Source of the DNA: Saccoglossus kowalevskii
Taxonomy: Eukaryota; Hemichordata; Enteropneusta; Harrimaniidae
Reading direction: 5' to 3'
Assembly (NCBI RefSeq): GCF_000003605.2
Contig: NW_003109120.1
Coordinates: forward strand, 75,479-112,307
Length of the DNA: 36,829 nucleotides
A program made the position numbers and the translations under genes. Of this stretch, positions 22,400-34,451 are shown in pieces (the stretch's first letter is position 1; each line of letters starts with the position of its first letter). Under the pieces are notes generated by a model. That model did no database searches, was not told the DNA's origin, and saw only the letters and a program-made list of their open reading frames with translations.

Positions 22400-22480
22400 T
22401 TAGTGCCGAGGCCCGACGGCCGCAGACCGGACAGCCGTTCTGGACTTTTCCAGAACGCACATATCATTGGTCTGCCCCTG
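22400..22480 (+). other. GC-rich patch with nested hairpin
   Basis: A sharply GC-rich island in AT-rich DNA. CGTTCTGGA (22436-22444) and TCCAGAACG (22449-22457) form a perfect 9-bp stem with a CTTT loop. Outside it GCAGACC (22422-22428) pairs with GGTCTGC (22469-22475). This might be a structured RNA or a transposon scrap; no known RNA family is recognised. Confidence 0.45.
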
Positions 22481-24059
22481 CGCTACAGTGTTGTTCAGTA
22501 ATCATACACGATACGACGAATCCTTATTTTGTTATTTTAGGAATTCGTGGAGCCTGTGTTCAATTCAGGCGAATCCACTGCATTATTTAAAACATGTACT
22601 ATTTATAATACAGACTGAATATAAACTGAAAAAAAACAAGATAAAACCTATATAAGTAATTCATAGAGGCTCATCGGTTGTTGCCCGCATTTGATTTCAT
22701 TTTGACTTTTACATCATGGCTTTCAGCATGCTGAATTTCAGTTTTTGAGATTTAAGATTTCGAACTCAAATATCCAAATAAAAAATGTTTCTTTCGTGGG
22801 ATTTGGTCTGAATAGCAATGTATCGTAAACGAACGCCGCCTGACTACGGCGTCTTGGTGATAGTAGGTCGCTTGATCATTGGAATAGTTGGACACTTAAC
22901 CTAGACGTAACTATCATTCTTAGAAAGTTGGAACCCCAAAATGTCGTTTAGGTGCAAGCGAGTAATTGTCGACTAAAGGGCGTAACTAAACTCGATAATT
23001 TATATCAACGTATATCTGAGTTACAAAGAATCCTTTTTAAAGCTTTGGTAACACAAATGACCCTTAGATGTCAAACGAAGTCATCCAGATGCAAAAAGCG
23101 TTGAGAATAAAGCGTTCAGCGATTTGAACGCTTACGGCATTTTTAACACGTCCTAGTTCAATCTGCGATTTTGACACGAGATTAGCCTTAACCATCTTCA
23201 GGGAGACCACCAAAGCAGAATATAAATGTTGTGATCATATCGTCAATGAAGCTGGGAAAATACGCTGCACCAAAATATACGACTTTACCATTTTAGATCG
23301 AGCTGACGCAATCAAACAATAAATTATCACGCAAAATATGACACTTGTTCACACAACATATATGGTACATTAACAAGTACAACAACTACACTATTTGGGG
23401 TATACTTTAAAGCGAAATGCTAAGTGTAATTAAACAGACCGTTTTCCGTTCACTGTGAGATCTTGTGATATATGTGAAATCGAACGTAAAACAGGACAAA
23501 CACAGGCCATAGCGTCGTAGTCGTAGTCGAAACATGGCGTGGGATTCGACAAACGGGAAAGTATTTTGGGGGTAATTTACGCTTAATAAATACGCTTTGG
23601 TGAGTGTCATTTTTAATGAAGTATGGGTATTATCACCCATTGCACACATGTCAACAGTTATTTTCACCAGTTAAAGTTAGACTTTAAATATGCAAATTTA
23701 TAACGACTGAAAGCAAAGTCATAACAAACTTGAACACCGCTGACAATGTTTCAAAAGATACTGCAAACTAATTGAGAAGTTTTCATTATAGTGAAATTTG
23801 CACCCTAAGAGAGTACAAGAAAGCGTGGCCTATTAAATATGGACGTGCATAAAGTATTTACAAAGACAAATCATACTCTTCAATTGCCAGAGAAACCTAA
23901 CGTGTTCCCACAGGGGTTCATTTCCACCCACAATGCAGTGCTTCCAGCTCTTTTGCGCGTGAAGTGAATATAATTATTGATTTCCAGTAAAAACAATTGT
24001 ACGCCAACAAAGGTGTTGATTACGCGTTATATTACGTAATGCGTATTGCGTAACAGTGA
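22481..24059. other. AT-rich DNA, no gene recognised
   Basis: Holds a small hairpin at 23110-23133 (AAGCGTTCA, six-base loop, TGAACGCTT) and unrecognised short frames at 22467-22655 and 23407-23667. Confidence 0.5.
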
Positions 24060-24370
24060 ATATATGTGGGAAACTGTTTTTGTTTATTTTTCCTGTCGGG
24101 CGGATAGCGTCACTCTCTATGTTTATGTTTATGTTCATACTTACTTTATACTTTATTTATGTTTGATCATAATTATTGTAATCCTGTTAATTGATTTAAT
24201 TAATCCTTGACACCTGGTCAACGCAATGTATTGTTTTGGTGGCACCTCTCATGTGCGCTATATAATGCGTGACCATTTGCAGAATAAATCAGAGTTCTTT
24301 CAACCATCAATCGAACGTCTCTCTGTGATATCGTCTTTCCCGACCGATGTATTTCCCCTACCACAATATA
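24060..24370 (+). mobile_element. Solo LTR of an LTR retrotransposon
   Basis: A 301-bp unit (24065-24365) begins TGTGGGAA and ends TACCACA, so it has the short TG...CA inverted termini TGTGG/CCACA. It is flanked on both sides by the same 5 bases, ATATA (24060-24064 and 24366-24370), the usual target duplication size for Gypsy- and BEL-type elements. Inside, in the right order for an LTR, are a TATA-like word TATATAAT (24259-24266) and a polyadenylation signal AATAAA (24283-24288), followed by a U5-like tail. No primer-binding site or gag/pol follows, so it is the product of LTR-LTR recombination. The lineage cannot be told. Confidence 0.8.
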
Positions 24371-27137
24371 CACTTTAAATATAGAGTTGCGATTCCAACT
24401 ATTAGATCATACAGTAGAAATAGAACAGCACTAGAACGTTCATGAATCACTCTCCGAGGGATACCGTGAAGTATAATTACGTCAAAGTTGGTTATCGCTC
24501 TTGATCGATCCGACGCACTGAGAGCAATCCTGAAATGAGTGTTAGACACGTTATCGACTGATTGGCGTGAGGGACACGTTATCCGGGAAACCTTGGTAAT
24601 TAGAATGTGTTGTCTCTTGGAATGGGATCGGAGACTACATAAAAATTGACGTACAACGAAATCTTGTCTCACTCAAATACGTGCACGAATACTAATGTTA
24701 TAAGAAGCAGAAACGTACGTAAATCCGGAACTGGTGATTAAGTAGTGTCTGAGATTGTCATTTCTGTCAGTTGTGACAATAAATCAAAGCAATTAGAAAC
24801 CCTATTAAAGATATATATTTGTTTAAAGAATATTGCTTTTATGGGAATATAATATTGTTGCATCACTTACTCGGTTTGAGGTCAAGAGTCAGAATGAAAC
24901 TATTTGTAAGTCCGGGTAAATCTCGTTTCGAAAAATAAATTACGTGTCTGCGCTGGTAAATAGCCTGTCATCTTATGAGAATATTCTCTCTCTCTCCTGG
25001 CATGAAATGTAATAATGTTCTTGTCATTTGCTGTTTCAATTGGGAAGAATTTCAACAGAATACCAAACATTTCACATTCACATTAAGTGAATACGTTGTC
25101 ATAAGTCATTAGCCACATCATATAATATGTCCAGAGGCGCAATGTATGTATTGGATGTTCGTGGAAAACTTTTTTCAGAGAAGACAGCGTTGATTTGTGT
25201 AATTTTGATATGTCAGACTAGGTTGTTCGAAATAGTATCCCTCCAAGCCCAAGGCACTCCAATGCCTAGAATATCACCAGCGTCTAAATGGTTGATTAAT
25301 CGGAAATGATTCTGAAAATTTAGTTTGACGCCGATGATGTTTGATAATTCATTTGTGACAAACGATATCGTCATTAAGTAAATCATTCAAATTTGATATC
25401 TGCCATTTGTGGGGATAGTTTTCTCGATTCACATTAAATTATTCCACACTGTTGTTTTTTTGTGTGTGTTCGTTATAGTGATGATTTCTAATTTTTTTTT
25501 TTATCACTGCTTTAGTTTTCTAATTACAACAACGAATTATCGGTAGCATGTCTGGAGTTATTTGGTCGTAACTAGAACTAGCGAGACCCACTTTTCCATC
25601 TTACAACGTCCCATGAAATTCACGGGAGTTATTCAATAGAATAGTAAACAAGAAAAAACGAAAATAGCGAATTTTATTTGTTACCCCTTCGACAAATTTT
25701 GGTACGGCACATGTACTCGTTCATATCTAAGTATTCTGGTGATGCATAGTTGTTGTAATAATGTGCCTGAATCACAGATTCCCCTGTTGCTACCTTAACA
25801 GAAAAATAACTATGCCCAAGCCACTTAGATATTTATGTAATCAACGGCGTAGCCATCGATCGTATCTGTTCTATATAATCTAGTAGGCTTATGAAAACTT
25901 GGTTGTCTAATGAAGGGTTTGAATACACTGTAGCTCTTCTACCAAACGTAAATGGCCTGTATCGCTGTTCTATTCGACACACAACCTCCCCTCACATGAT
26001 TTATGTACGAATATATATTAAAATAACTATATTAGATGTATAAATGGCGGAACTTGAAGGAAAGGGAGGAAGGAACTCGGACAGTACTCTCTGAGACGAT
26101 TACCTTTTAGAGGAAGCACTGTCTATAACAACGGAATAATAAAGTCATTTTGTGACGCATTAAATTATATTAATAATCAGTTTTATGTTTCTGTTTGTCA
26201 CTTTTGTTTGCTGGAAATCCTGGTCTCAAGGTCATGGGACAACATTGTCAAGTGCACCGCCGAAACATCAATTTACAAAGAATGGCGTAGTTCAAGAGCA
26301 AACTTCTCAAAGCCAGTAATCAGATAAAATATACACTGATTTTAGTTGATTGTGATTTTGCGTTTGTTTTTAATGCCAGAGAATAAGTGTTGCCAGGCAT
26401 CCTCTGATCAGAGTCAATCTAAATCAATTTGAAAATATATTGACTTAAAAGTCGTCATTTGAAACGTTCACACTCAATTCTCTATATATGAATGGATGGA
26501 TGTGCTAAAAGGGACACCACGTAAAATTTGGCACCAAGTAAGTACTACGTCGGTAAATACCATCATATCATCGTGTCATGACTGTTTCGTTTTAGGAAAA
26601 TTTGCAACATGCATGCCGCCATATAAGGATTGTTTTATGTTTACATTTCTTAGTCTGTAACCAAAACAGTCATACTAGTGTATTTACGAATTGAATTTTG
26701 TTATGTTCTAATTTGCATATAATATATGCGTGTTGATGGTCCCAGTGGATATCAATATTCTGTGGAAGCAAAACACATTTCCTTTGCTGAAACATAGCAC
26801 TATTCTATAGCATGGTGTTTGAAGTTAGTGGTACGTACTGTTAATTAAACGTTTCATTAAAGCGCATTTGAGCAGTTATTTCCTCGAAAGAATCTTTTAT
26901 TCAAATCACGATGTAATTACCGCATATTAATATTAAGTTAACCTCAAAATGTTCAGTGTTATATTCTCTTAATTCAAGAACTATAAACTCCTATCTCAAA
27001 AAACGATAATTGTTTTAGACCGTTCCGCTATTGTTTTTTTGTATGTTTTGAACTACGCCTTTCCAGGTTTATCTTCCGTCGACATCCGGGTTCTTTTATT
27101 TAACACTTCGAATGTCATCTGTCACAAAATTTTCATT
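24371..27137. other. AT-rich DNA, no gene recognised
   Basis: Short frames (24358-24672 minus overlaps the LTR end; 25127-25309 plus) are unrecognised. TATAAA at 26039-26044 and AATAAA at 26138-26143 lie 100 bases apart around a purine-rich stretch, an arrangement like an LTR R region but without definable ends. Confidence 0.45.
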
Positions 27138-27262
27138 AAGATCTGTTGCAAATGGGAAATGTCTGTTTGTTTGGTTCAAAATTAACACATACATTATAAA
27201 GATAAAGAATTGAGAACGTGTAGTAAGTTGCACCAATATTTTAACGGGAAGACACGGCATTT
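27138..27262. repeat. Diverged interspersed repeat F, copy 2
   Basis: Counterpart of 5440-5563 in the same orientation, sharing the ordered islands CAAATGGGAAA, TTTGGTTCAAAA, TTAAC, CACCAATATT, ACGGGA and GGCATT. Old and unclassified. Confidence 0.45.
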
Positions 27263-28706
27263 GAGTACTTCACACTCTCCAAACACAGTATCTCCAACAC
27301 TTTGTAACAAAGTATTCAAGGTGCAAAAACCTCTGACGTATTAATCCAAATACTATAAGTACAAATGAGTAGAACAGATAGAGTTGGATGGAAAAATAAC
27401 GGATAATAAAGTACAATATATATGTAACCTTAATTCTATTTCCACTTATTCTGTTCAATCGTGGCATGGAAAACATATTTGAAAATGTCTTATGATGGGT
27501 AGGCACACTTGTTATATTAATTCATTGTCTTATTGTTAAAATAAAAATAACTGAGTTTTTTAGCGTCTGATGAAGGGGATAAACCATACACTAGTGGGAT
27601 ATATACTCAATGTTGCGATAAATAGACATTCTCACATATATGTCATTGCGGAGACCTATAACAGATTTAATATTTAAATTGAGAACATATGTATAATCCG
27701 TCATAAGCTTAGCATTATTGTACATTTCATTGGCAAAATTAATTTCCAATTTTTTGTAGATAGAACGTTTTGGAGATTTTATGAGATTCTTACATGCTAT
27801 TCCCCTATGTCTAAATAACGATATATTTGTTCCATTAATTACATAAAATCTTCAATGCTGTGCACTTTGGAAACACTCTGGCTAAAGGTAGAACGCTATC
27901 CAAAAAGTAGTCAGATTCTTTATTTTCTCATATTTGATATAATATAAGAATGAAGAAAATATAATTAAAATATAAAACTCCATACTCAGTTAAGAAAAAA
28001 TCGATTACAAACATACAGTGGAAATAGCATGTTTTGTCTGTTTCACTGTACACCACTGTTTCCTGTGTGGCAATATTTAAAATAATTACTCGGTGACATA
28101 TAGTGAAAAATATATAATGTCTTACATGATACGTTTTGGTTTCTAAAATTTAAAAAAAATGACAATATGTTTAGTGGATTTTTACGGGAAAATATGTGTT
28201 CATTGTCTCCTATGGAAAACGCTGCATGTTACGCATATCATTTTACGGGATTTCTATAAAAAAAAACACAACAGATTGGCGGTGAACCGAAAATGCCCAC
28301 ATACCAATACGGAAACAATTGATTATAGACAGAAATATAAATAGACACGGAGTATTGCCATTGCTAAATGTGCACATTTAAAAAACCCCGACAACAACTG
28401 ACTAGTAGCGAGCTACCTTAAGAGATAACTTTTCAATGTCTCATAAAACTCATCTAGTTCAACGACCCCTTTCCGTTTCCGTTGTACTAATTGTATATGA
28501 TAATTGCATTATATACATACCATATGTGGCACTGCACTGTACATGAAAATTTAATTGTGTTTATGACGAAACCACCATTTACCAAGTCCCACGTCTGATT
28601 ACTGATAGTATACATCATAAATAATATAACTATGATTGGTCCACTTCGCTGCACTTACCGTCGATGAATTCTTAATATAAATGTCCGTAATTACACTGGT
28701 TATAAG
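27263..28706. other. AT-rich DNA, no gene recognised
   Basis: Only short chance frames (27270-27506 minus, 28159-28344 plus) and A/T homopolymers. Confidence 0.55.
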
Positions 28707-28917
28707 TACTGTAAAACATGTATTTTTAGCTAGCATGGTATTTTAGCTAATATAGCTAATCTGTAATTTCGCTAATTCAAAATGTCACTAATTTAAAATA
28801 AAGTATATTCTCATAATGAAATTGTTAGCACTTTAGCTAAATTAAGATTCAGTTAATTCATGCGTGGAGTCAAATTTGCTAAAATGACATGTTGCTATTT
28901 AAGCATGTTTTTCAGTA
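28707..28917. mobile_element. TA-flanked MITE, family E copy 2
   Basis: A 207-bp element (28709-28915) between TA at 28707-28708 and TA at 28916-28917. The left end is CTGTAAAACATGTATTTTTA; the right end on the minus strand is CTGAAAAACATGC. Inside are many TTAGCTAA/TTCGCTAATT-type words, equivalent to the TTAGCGAA words of the 585-bp copy at 18276-18860. It is far smaller than copy 1, so the family has internal length variants. Confidence 0.78.
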
Positions 28918-30833
28918 TCACGTCTGGTAAAGTTAAAGGCAAAGCCGATGTACAAATTCCACCGACCAATAAATATAATAAATACTATTAATCGAAATTC
29001 TGAGACTCAGAAGAGAAGAAAGTCGGAAATCACATAAAATGCTGTGAAAACGTGCGTTTGATTCAGACATACTTCTGCGAGACGAGACTGAGATACATGT
29101 TAATCATTATGACTGATATTATATATACTTTCCATTATCCAATAGACGTACAACGAATATTAAAACCAGGACGTGCTATACACAACGCCGCTCAACACGT
29201 CTGATTGTATGAAAACAGGTAAAAACGGTAGCAGAGCAGTTTACGATACGATGTAGTTGAGATAACGTCGAAGCATAAAAATTGAGTGTACGTCTCAGAA
29301 AACTGATATCTGAATCATTGTCAGAATGTTGAAAGCAAAGTTATTGAACGAATAATCCAAAATATACCACGTTTATATTATATTAATTCCATACCCGGGG
29401 TGCGTACTGATTATAGATGAGACAAAAAAACATTTTTGTATTATTTTCAATATGTTAATAAAAAGGGGGGAAACCTATTGATCGTGACTGAATATTGGGT
29501 TACGCATTTACATAGAAACCATATATGTTCTGTGAAATTAAAAATCGCAAAACGATATATTCAAAGAATTCATATATTTTCGCATTTTTATTGCTCATGC
29601 CACTATTTATAACACTATGAGAAACGAATTCGAAATTTTGAAGGATTGCCAAGGCGATGTATGATTTATATCGATGACTACTGTATTGTAGACAAGAGTT
29701 ATTGTCTAGCAAATTAATTAGAGTAGTGCCGTTCATTGGGATATTCATCAATATGGACGATATTCTGTTTTATGATACAAAATTATATATATTTTTAAAT
29801 AAATGGGCCAATGATTATGCAATAGTTATTATATTCAGGAGAGCTTCCAGTAAACGCAGCTGACAATGCATTATCGTGTTTTATTTTTTTATATTGCTTG
29901 AAAAACAAAACAACATATCTCAAAGATAATTATTGATAACATGCAATTCCACGCAGGATATATCTTTTGATCATACTCTGTCACCATTTTAAACTGAAAA
30001 AAAAATGGTAAGTTATCTTTATCAAAAGAACCCTGTCGTAACAAGGTTTCATAACTAACCACATGTCTGCCACTACTCAAGTCATAAAGTTTTAAGCACA
30101 AATGTCGTCACATATAGTCTCAGATTACAGTAAGGTTGAGGTTTGGATATATTTGTTATATTTCCACTTTTGGATAATGTTCTTCCTTGAACATTATAAA
30201 ACATTACCTTAACAATTCTTCCAAATACCTATGTCAAGCCCGCACGAAAAACATATATACGAAATATATACTATTCATATTAAAATGGGATTAAGGCTGG
30301 AAATCCTGAGACAATTCACGAAACATGAAATTAGTGGAGTGTATCGAACGTTAGATGTAGGAAAACATACGTATGAAACGTGATTTCTGTTTCACATATC
30401 ACTCCAGTGATTCTGACTCGGTTCAAGTTGGGGACAAATCATCATTGACACTGTACCAGCGTGATGTACACCGTGCGCAGAGGGAGAAAAATCAACAAAG
30501 TATCGAGGCGTATCTTATCGTACTGGGAAGTGTGGGGATTACAGCAAGAATAATGAAGTTCAAATACGTTATCTTGAGAAAAAAGACCGAAAATTGTACC
30601 TCATTGACAGCGGAAATTGACTACACAATTCAGAGTTTAGTAGTACTCGCGACCACCGCCTTTTAATATTCGTATTCATGTAAAACGATATTGGGTCAAC
30701 GAGGGTCTATTTCTTTTTTTCATTGTAGTATGCTTTTTGGTTTATGATGTATCGTGAACTTAAAACATTGTTTTGTAGCAATGTTCAGTATTCACCAAAA
30801 CCAACGTTTTTCCTATCTGCCAATTGATCACAT
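28918..30833. other. AT-rich DNA, no gene recognised
   Basis: Contains a 97-codon ATG frame at 30373-30666 whose product I do not recognise. Its last bases (GCGACCACCGCCTTTTAA, near 30649-30666) look like one end of a family A/B element without a visible partner end. Two acceptor-like pyrimidine tracts ending in TAG occur near 30711-30728 and 30770-30778. Confidence 0.4.
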
Positions 30834-30966
30834 TTAAAGCGCGGTGGTCGTCGCGCAGCGCTTGTTCGAATTTCTTGTAAATAAACAATGTATTTTACAC
30901 GCGTTGTATACGTCGCTATGAGTCCCATATCGATCAGGACGCGGCGCGACGACTACCGCCCTTTAA
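30834..30966 (+). mobile_element. TTAA-flanked MITE, family A copy 2
   Basis: A 125-bp element (30838-30962) between TTAA at 30834-30837 and TTAA at 30963-30966. Ends: AGCGCGGTGGTCGTCGCGC on the left, AGGGCGGTAGTCGTCGCGCC on the minus strand at the right. The interior is nearly identical to copy 1 over AATGTATTTTACACGCGTTG and the ATACGTCGCTATGAGTCCCA block. The high similarity of copies 1 and 2 suggests fairly recent spread. The frame starting at 30888 is element sequence. Confidence 0.92.
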
Positions 30967-31107
30967 GGTTAAATCGCGAGTATTGGCTGTATAATTTATA
31001 TTTAGAATTGTTTTCAAGTATGTCATACATGACCTATCACAGATATTTGTTATTACGTAAAAAAACAGAACCTTTTGAGCAGTTAAGACCTCATGATATT
31101 CGTCGCG

Positions 31108-31137
31108 GATAAAATACATTGTTTGTTTGCGTGCGAT
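31108..31137 (-). repeat. Family A MITE fragment
   Basis: AAAATACATTGTTTGTTTGC is a piece of the family A interior in reverse orientation, 140 bases after a full copy. No terminal repeats remain. Confidence 0.4.
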
Positions 31138-34132
31138 TCCTACGATCGCTACGTGAGCAAACATAACTGAGAATCTTCCAAGGGATATTGTTGCGATGAA
31201 ATTGAAGGAGATAACAGTTTTCACGATCGGTTTATTTTGTCGCCCGCTGTAGGTCTATATCTTAAACTGCTTTATGCGTTATGAATGTGTGTGTATATAT
31301 ATAATGTCTACTTTTCTGTTCCGGTCAAACATCACCGATTTTTATTAATATTTCACGTAGCGTCGTGCTACTGTGAGTTCTGTTTCTTGTATATTTGATA
31401 GCAATGTGTCAAATTTACATGCGGATAAGGGGTCTCTCTAAACAGGTTTCCACTGCACCTAGGGAGACATGAAACTTGTACTAATAATGAAAATCGACAA
31501 GTGTAGTTGAGTAAAACCAGAACCAAAGTGTACACTCGGTGTATACGGAGGAAATTAGAAGATTTAGAAAGCTAATGGTAGCTTTTATCCCTTATGATAT
31601 AATTTAATTTGATGTTCACAGAGAGGGTTTTTATTAAGGGGCGAAGTGACAAAAGCAATCGGTAAATTATGTGGAAATCTCATACATTTTGGCCTCAAAT
31701 GTCATTAATGTGTCGGAAGAGGACTTTTGTTTGATGACAAACACAGGAAACATGCATACGAATTAATTACACGGTGTTCGTCTAATGTATTTGTGTATCG
31801 ATTCACCGAGTTTTAAAAATTTAGATCAGAGTGTTCATTTACGAAATATCCGTACAATGTTCAGATGGGCTTTCGTCATTATCGTCGGCGGACAAAAACT
31901 GGGACTATAGAAACACTGTTGAAAAGCATCAGAATTAACAAACTCTGAAAAAAAATGATTATTTAAAATAGGTTACGCTAATACGATGAGTCATTACGTC
32001 ACTCCACGCGTCACAAAAAGTTAAAAACATGCAACGCAACAAAGAAAGCAGATGAGTTACCCCTGTGAAACAAATGGAACAGTCTAGTACTGGTTTGGAT
32101 GCTTTAATGATATATGTTAAAATATTGAAGAATAGGTCGTTTCTGAGATGAGCGGCCTTAAAGTTGTTACTACCCGGATCTAGCGAGCATTCTTGTAACA
32201 GACACGGAGAGCGAAACATCGTAATACTACTCACCTAGACGTTCAGTGTCTTGTCACATCTCTCAAAGGTAAGTGAAATACCGTTTTGCGTTATTTCATA
32301 TATTGATACAAATATGTGCTAATATGACCACTATTCATATTTCATTTCGGTGTGGTGTTTAATATTATAATGTTAAATGTTTGCATTAAACTGCGCAATC
32401 AACGTTCCACGAACAGAGCAAAATAATTGAAAACTAGTTTGACATGTTCCTTCGTATAACGTATTGTTGGTAATCACGTGACAAATGAACATATTTCTAG
32501 TATTCCACTTGAATTTTAACTACTTTGGTTTTGTTAGTCTAATCGTTTTCCGTAATGTTTTTACATTCATTCCTAATCTCTTGTCTGTCGGTAATGGTGC
32601 GACATTCGACGTGAGGCTATTGCCTAACAAGATGACTAGTGACCCCCTTCGCTTTCTGGTTTGAGTCATGCCTGCATGAACGCAGTAAATTATACCCCAA
32701 TCGGACTCACTTGAATAAACTCATTCGGTGTGTTTAAAAATGTTACTTACTTCAAACGACCAAAGCTGCCGGAAAATTATGATCGTAAATGTTTAAATTC
32801 CAATTATTTGTACATTCTGCCGAAAAGAATGTTTGAATGAAACCACTTATATTAAGGCCAATATTTGGAGGCTTCGAAGTACTTATTGTGAACAGGCTTA
32901 TAATTACTGTAACGCAGCTTTCATCAGTCCAAGTGCAAAGTTGGCGGATGCGGATTTGAGTCAAAACTACAAGGCAGATGCGCTGGAACTTTTTTCGAGC
33001 GCATCTGATAGCAGTCCTGCGTTTAATTGTTATTTATGTGAATCGTAATCAGGCAAAATGATGAAGTGTCCCAATACAGTAAAATGACTGATTAATAGTT
33101 TTACGGTTTTAGATCTTCTGGGATTAATTTGTATATTGTTGAAATATAGTCGGGGTGTTGTGCACATTCTTTAAGTATTCGTTAATAGTGTGTGATCTCT
33201 ATCGTACATAGTTGCTGTAAACCCGAATAATGATTTTTTATTTGTGGGAGTTTTCCGCATTAAATCTGTGGGACTATTTTTATTACCTCTTGAAAACTGG
33301 ACGAAGTTTACAATAGTATTATTCACACAATATCATCTATACTATTGGTAAAGTTGGTAAATGTTAAATATAAACACTTCGGTAGTTAACCCCCCCCCGA
33401 AGAGAAATATAGGCAGTTGTTTCCACAGCGACTCCGTTCTTATTTGGTAATCGTCCGATGTTTACTTATATGAGCAAGCAAATAACCATTTTTGCATTCG
33501 ATAATGCAAAACAAAACATGTCAAGCACACTACTCCGTTTTTTATTGCGCATTAGTGAGTACTAGAACAATCCCCCTAATGTATAAGCGTGTATGTCTAA
33601 TGACCGTGAACAATCAGTTTCACTCTCGTTGTATCAGCAATCCGCCTTCGGATCGAATAGTTTTCCATTCTCTCGACAGTTGCAGATACGGATGCCTGAT
33701 GTTTTTATTGAAGCCGATCATGTTTTATCGTTGAGCATGTGTATCACTGCATCGTAATAATATGAGAAATCAATGTGCTCTCAATTCACAACGTAGTGCG
33801 CGTTCCGGAACAAATGCTTTTTACAACTGTTGTATATTACGCATGGGACCTATATGACCATGCGCAGTTAAAGTTTGGATAATGCAGTGCGCTTTCTAAA
33901 TAGTCCTTATGAATAACCTCAAATGCACCCCTCGTCTGGAAAACCGGCTATACATAGTAATTGATAATTTGGAGATACATCATACCTTTATCAAAATATA
34001 AAAAAGAAATTATATAAGACTAGACATCTCTGTTTCAATATCGCGTGCTCGTGAAGTCGCTGTGCAGTTTCTACGTTTTCGCGGCATCCTGAATGTCCAG
34101 GCAGAACTACCGACTTATCAAATTTGTTTAAT
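31138..34132. other. AT-rich DNA, one strong splice-donor word
   Basis: No gene recognised. CTCAAAGGTAAGTGAAAT around 32263-32280 contains a perfect AAAG|GTAAGT donor at 32268/32269, with no identifiable exon upstream. A C9 run lies at 33390-33398. Frames at 31959-32234, 32752-33048 and 33492-33734 are short and unrecognised. Confidence 0.4.
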
Positions 34133-34451
34133 CCGTCTGACATATTTTCTAGAACATTCCAAGTCTGGTAATTCAATCCTTAAAATCTGGCAAAAAAAAA
34201 ATACCAAAAAGAATCAGTGAGTTCGACATCATTTCTTGAACATTCAACAAGTTTGGTAATCCAATCCCAGAAATCCGGAAAACGAGGATTATCAAAAGGG
34301 GAAGGCGGAGTCCGATATCATCCCCAGAACAATGTAGATTTGGTAATCCATTCACAAATACTCAAAACGAGGATTATAAAAAAGATTAGTGAGTCCGATA
34401 TCATTCCAAGAACAATGCAGATTTAGTAATCCATTCCCCGAAATCCGGAGG
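34133..34451. repeat. Degenerate tandem repeat, unit about 83-88 bp
   Basis: The block GGTAATYCAATYCC recurs at 34167, 34255, 34342 and (as AGTAATCCATTCC) 34425, giving periods of 88, 87 and 83. Each unit also has AGAACAATGYAGATTT or its relative, ATCCGG, AACGAGGATTAT, and AGTCCGATATCAT. About three and a half copies are present and divergence increases toward the left end. Frames over it on both strands are incidental. Confidence 0.85.

Noticed and set aside
30373-30666. 97-codon ATG frame, the longest ATG frame on the plus strand outside repeats
   Set aside because: No recognisable motif; its 3' end overlaps what looks like a transposon terminus, and no promoter or splice context was found.
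30649-30666. Eighth TTAA MITE end (GCGACCACCGCC)
   Set aside because: Only one terminus is visible; no partner end or interior similarity was found upstream, so it is not called as an element.
30888-31112. 74-codon plus frame and 96-codon minus frame at 30934-31224
   Set aside because: They translate the family A MITE. The same MYFTRVVY-type start appears in copy 1 only because the element is repeated.
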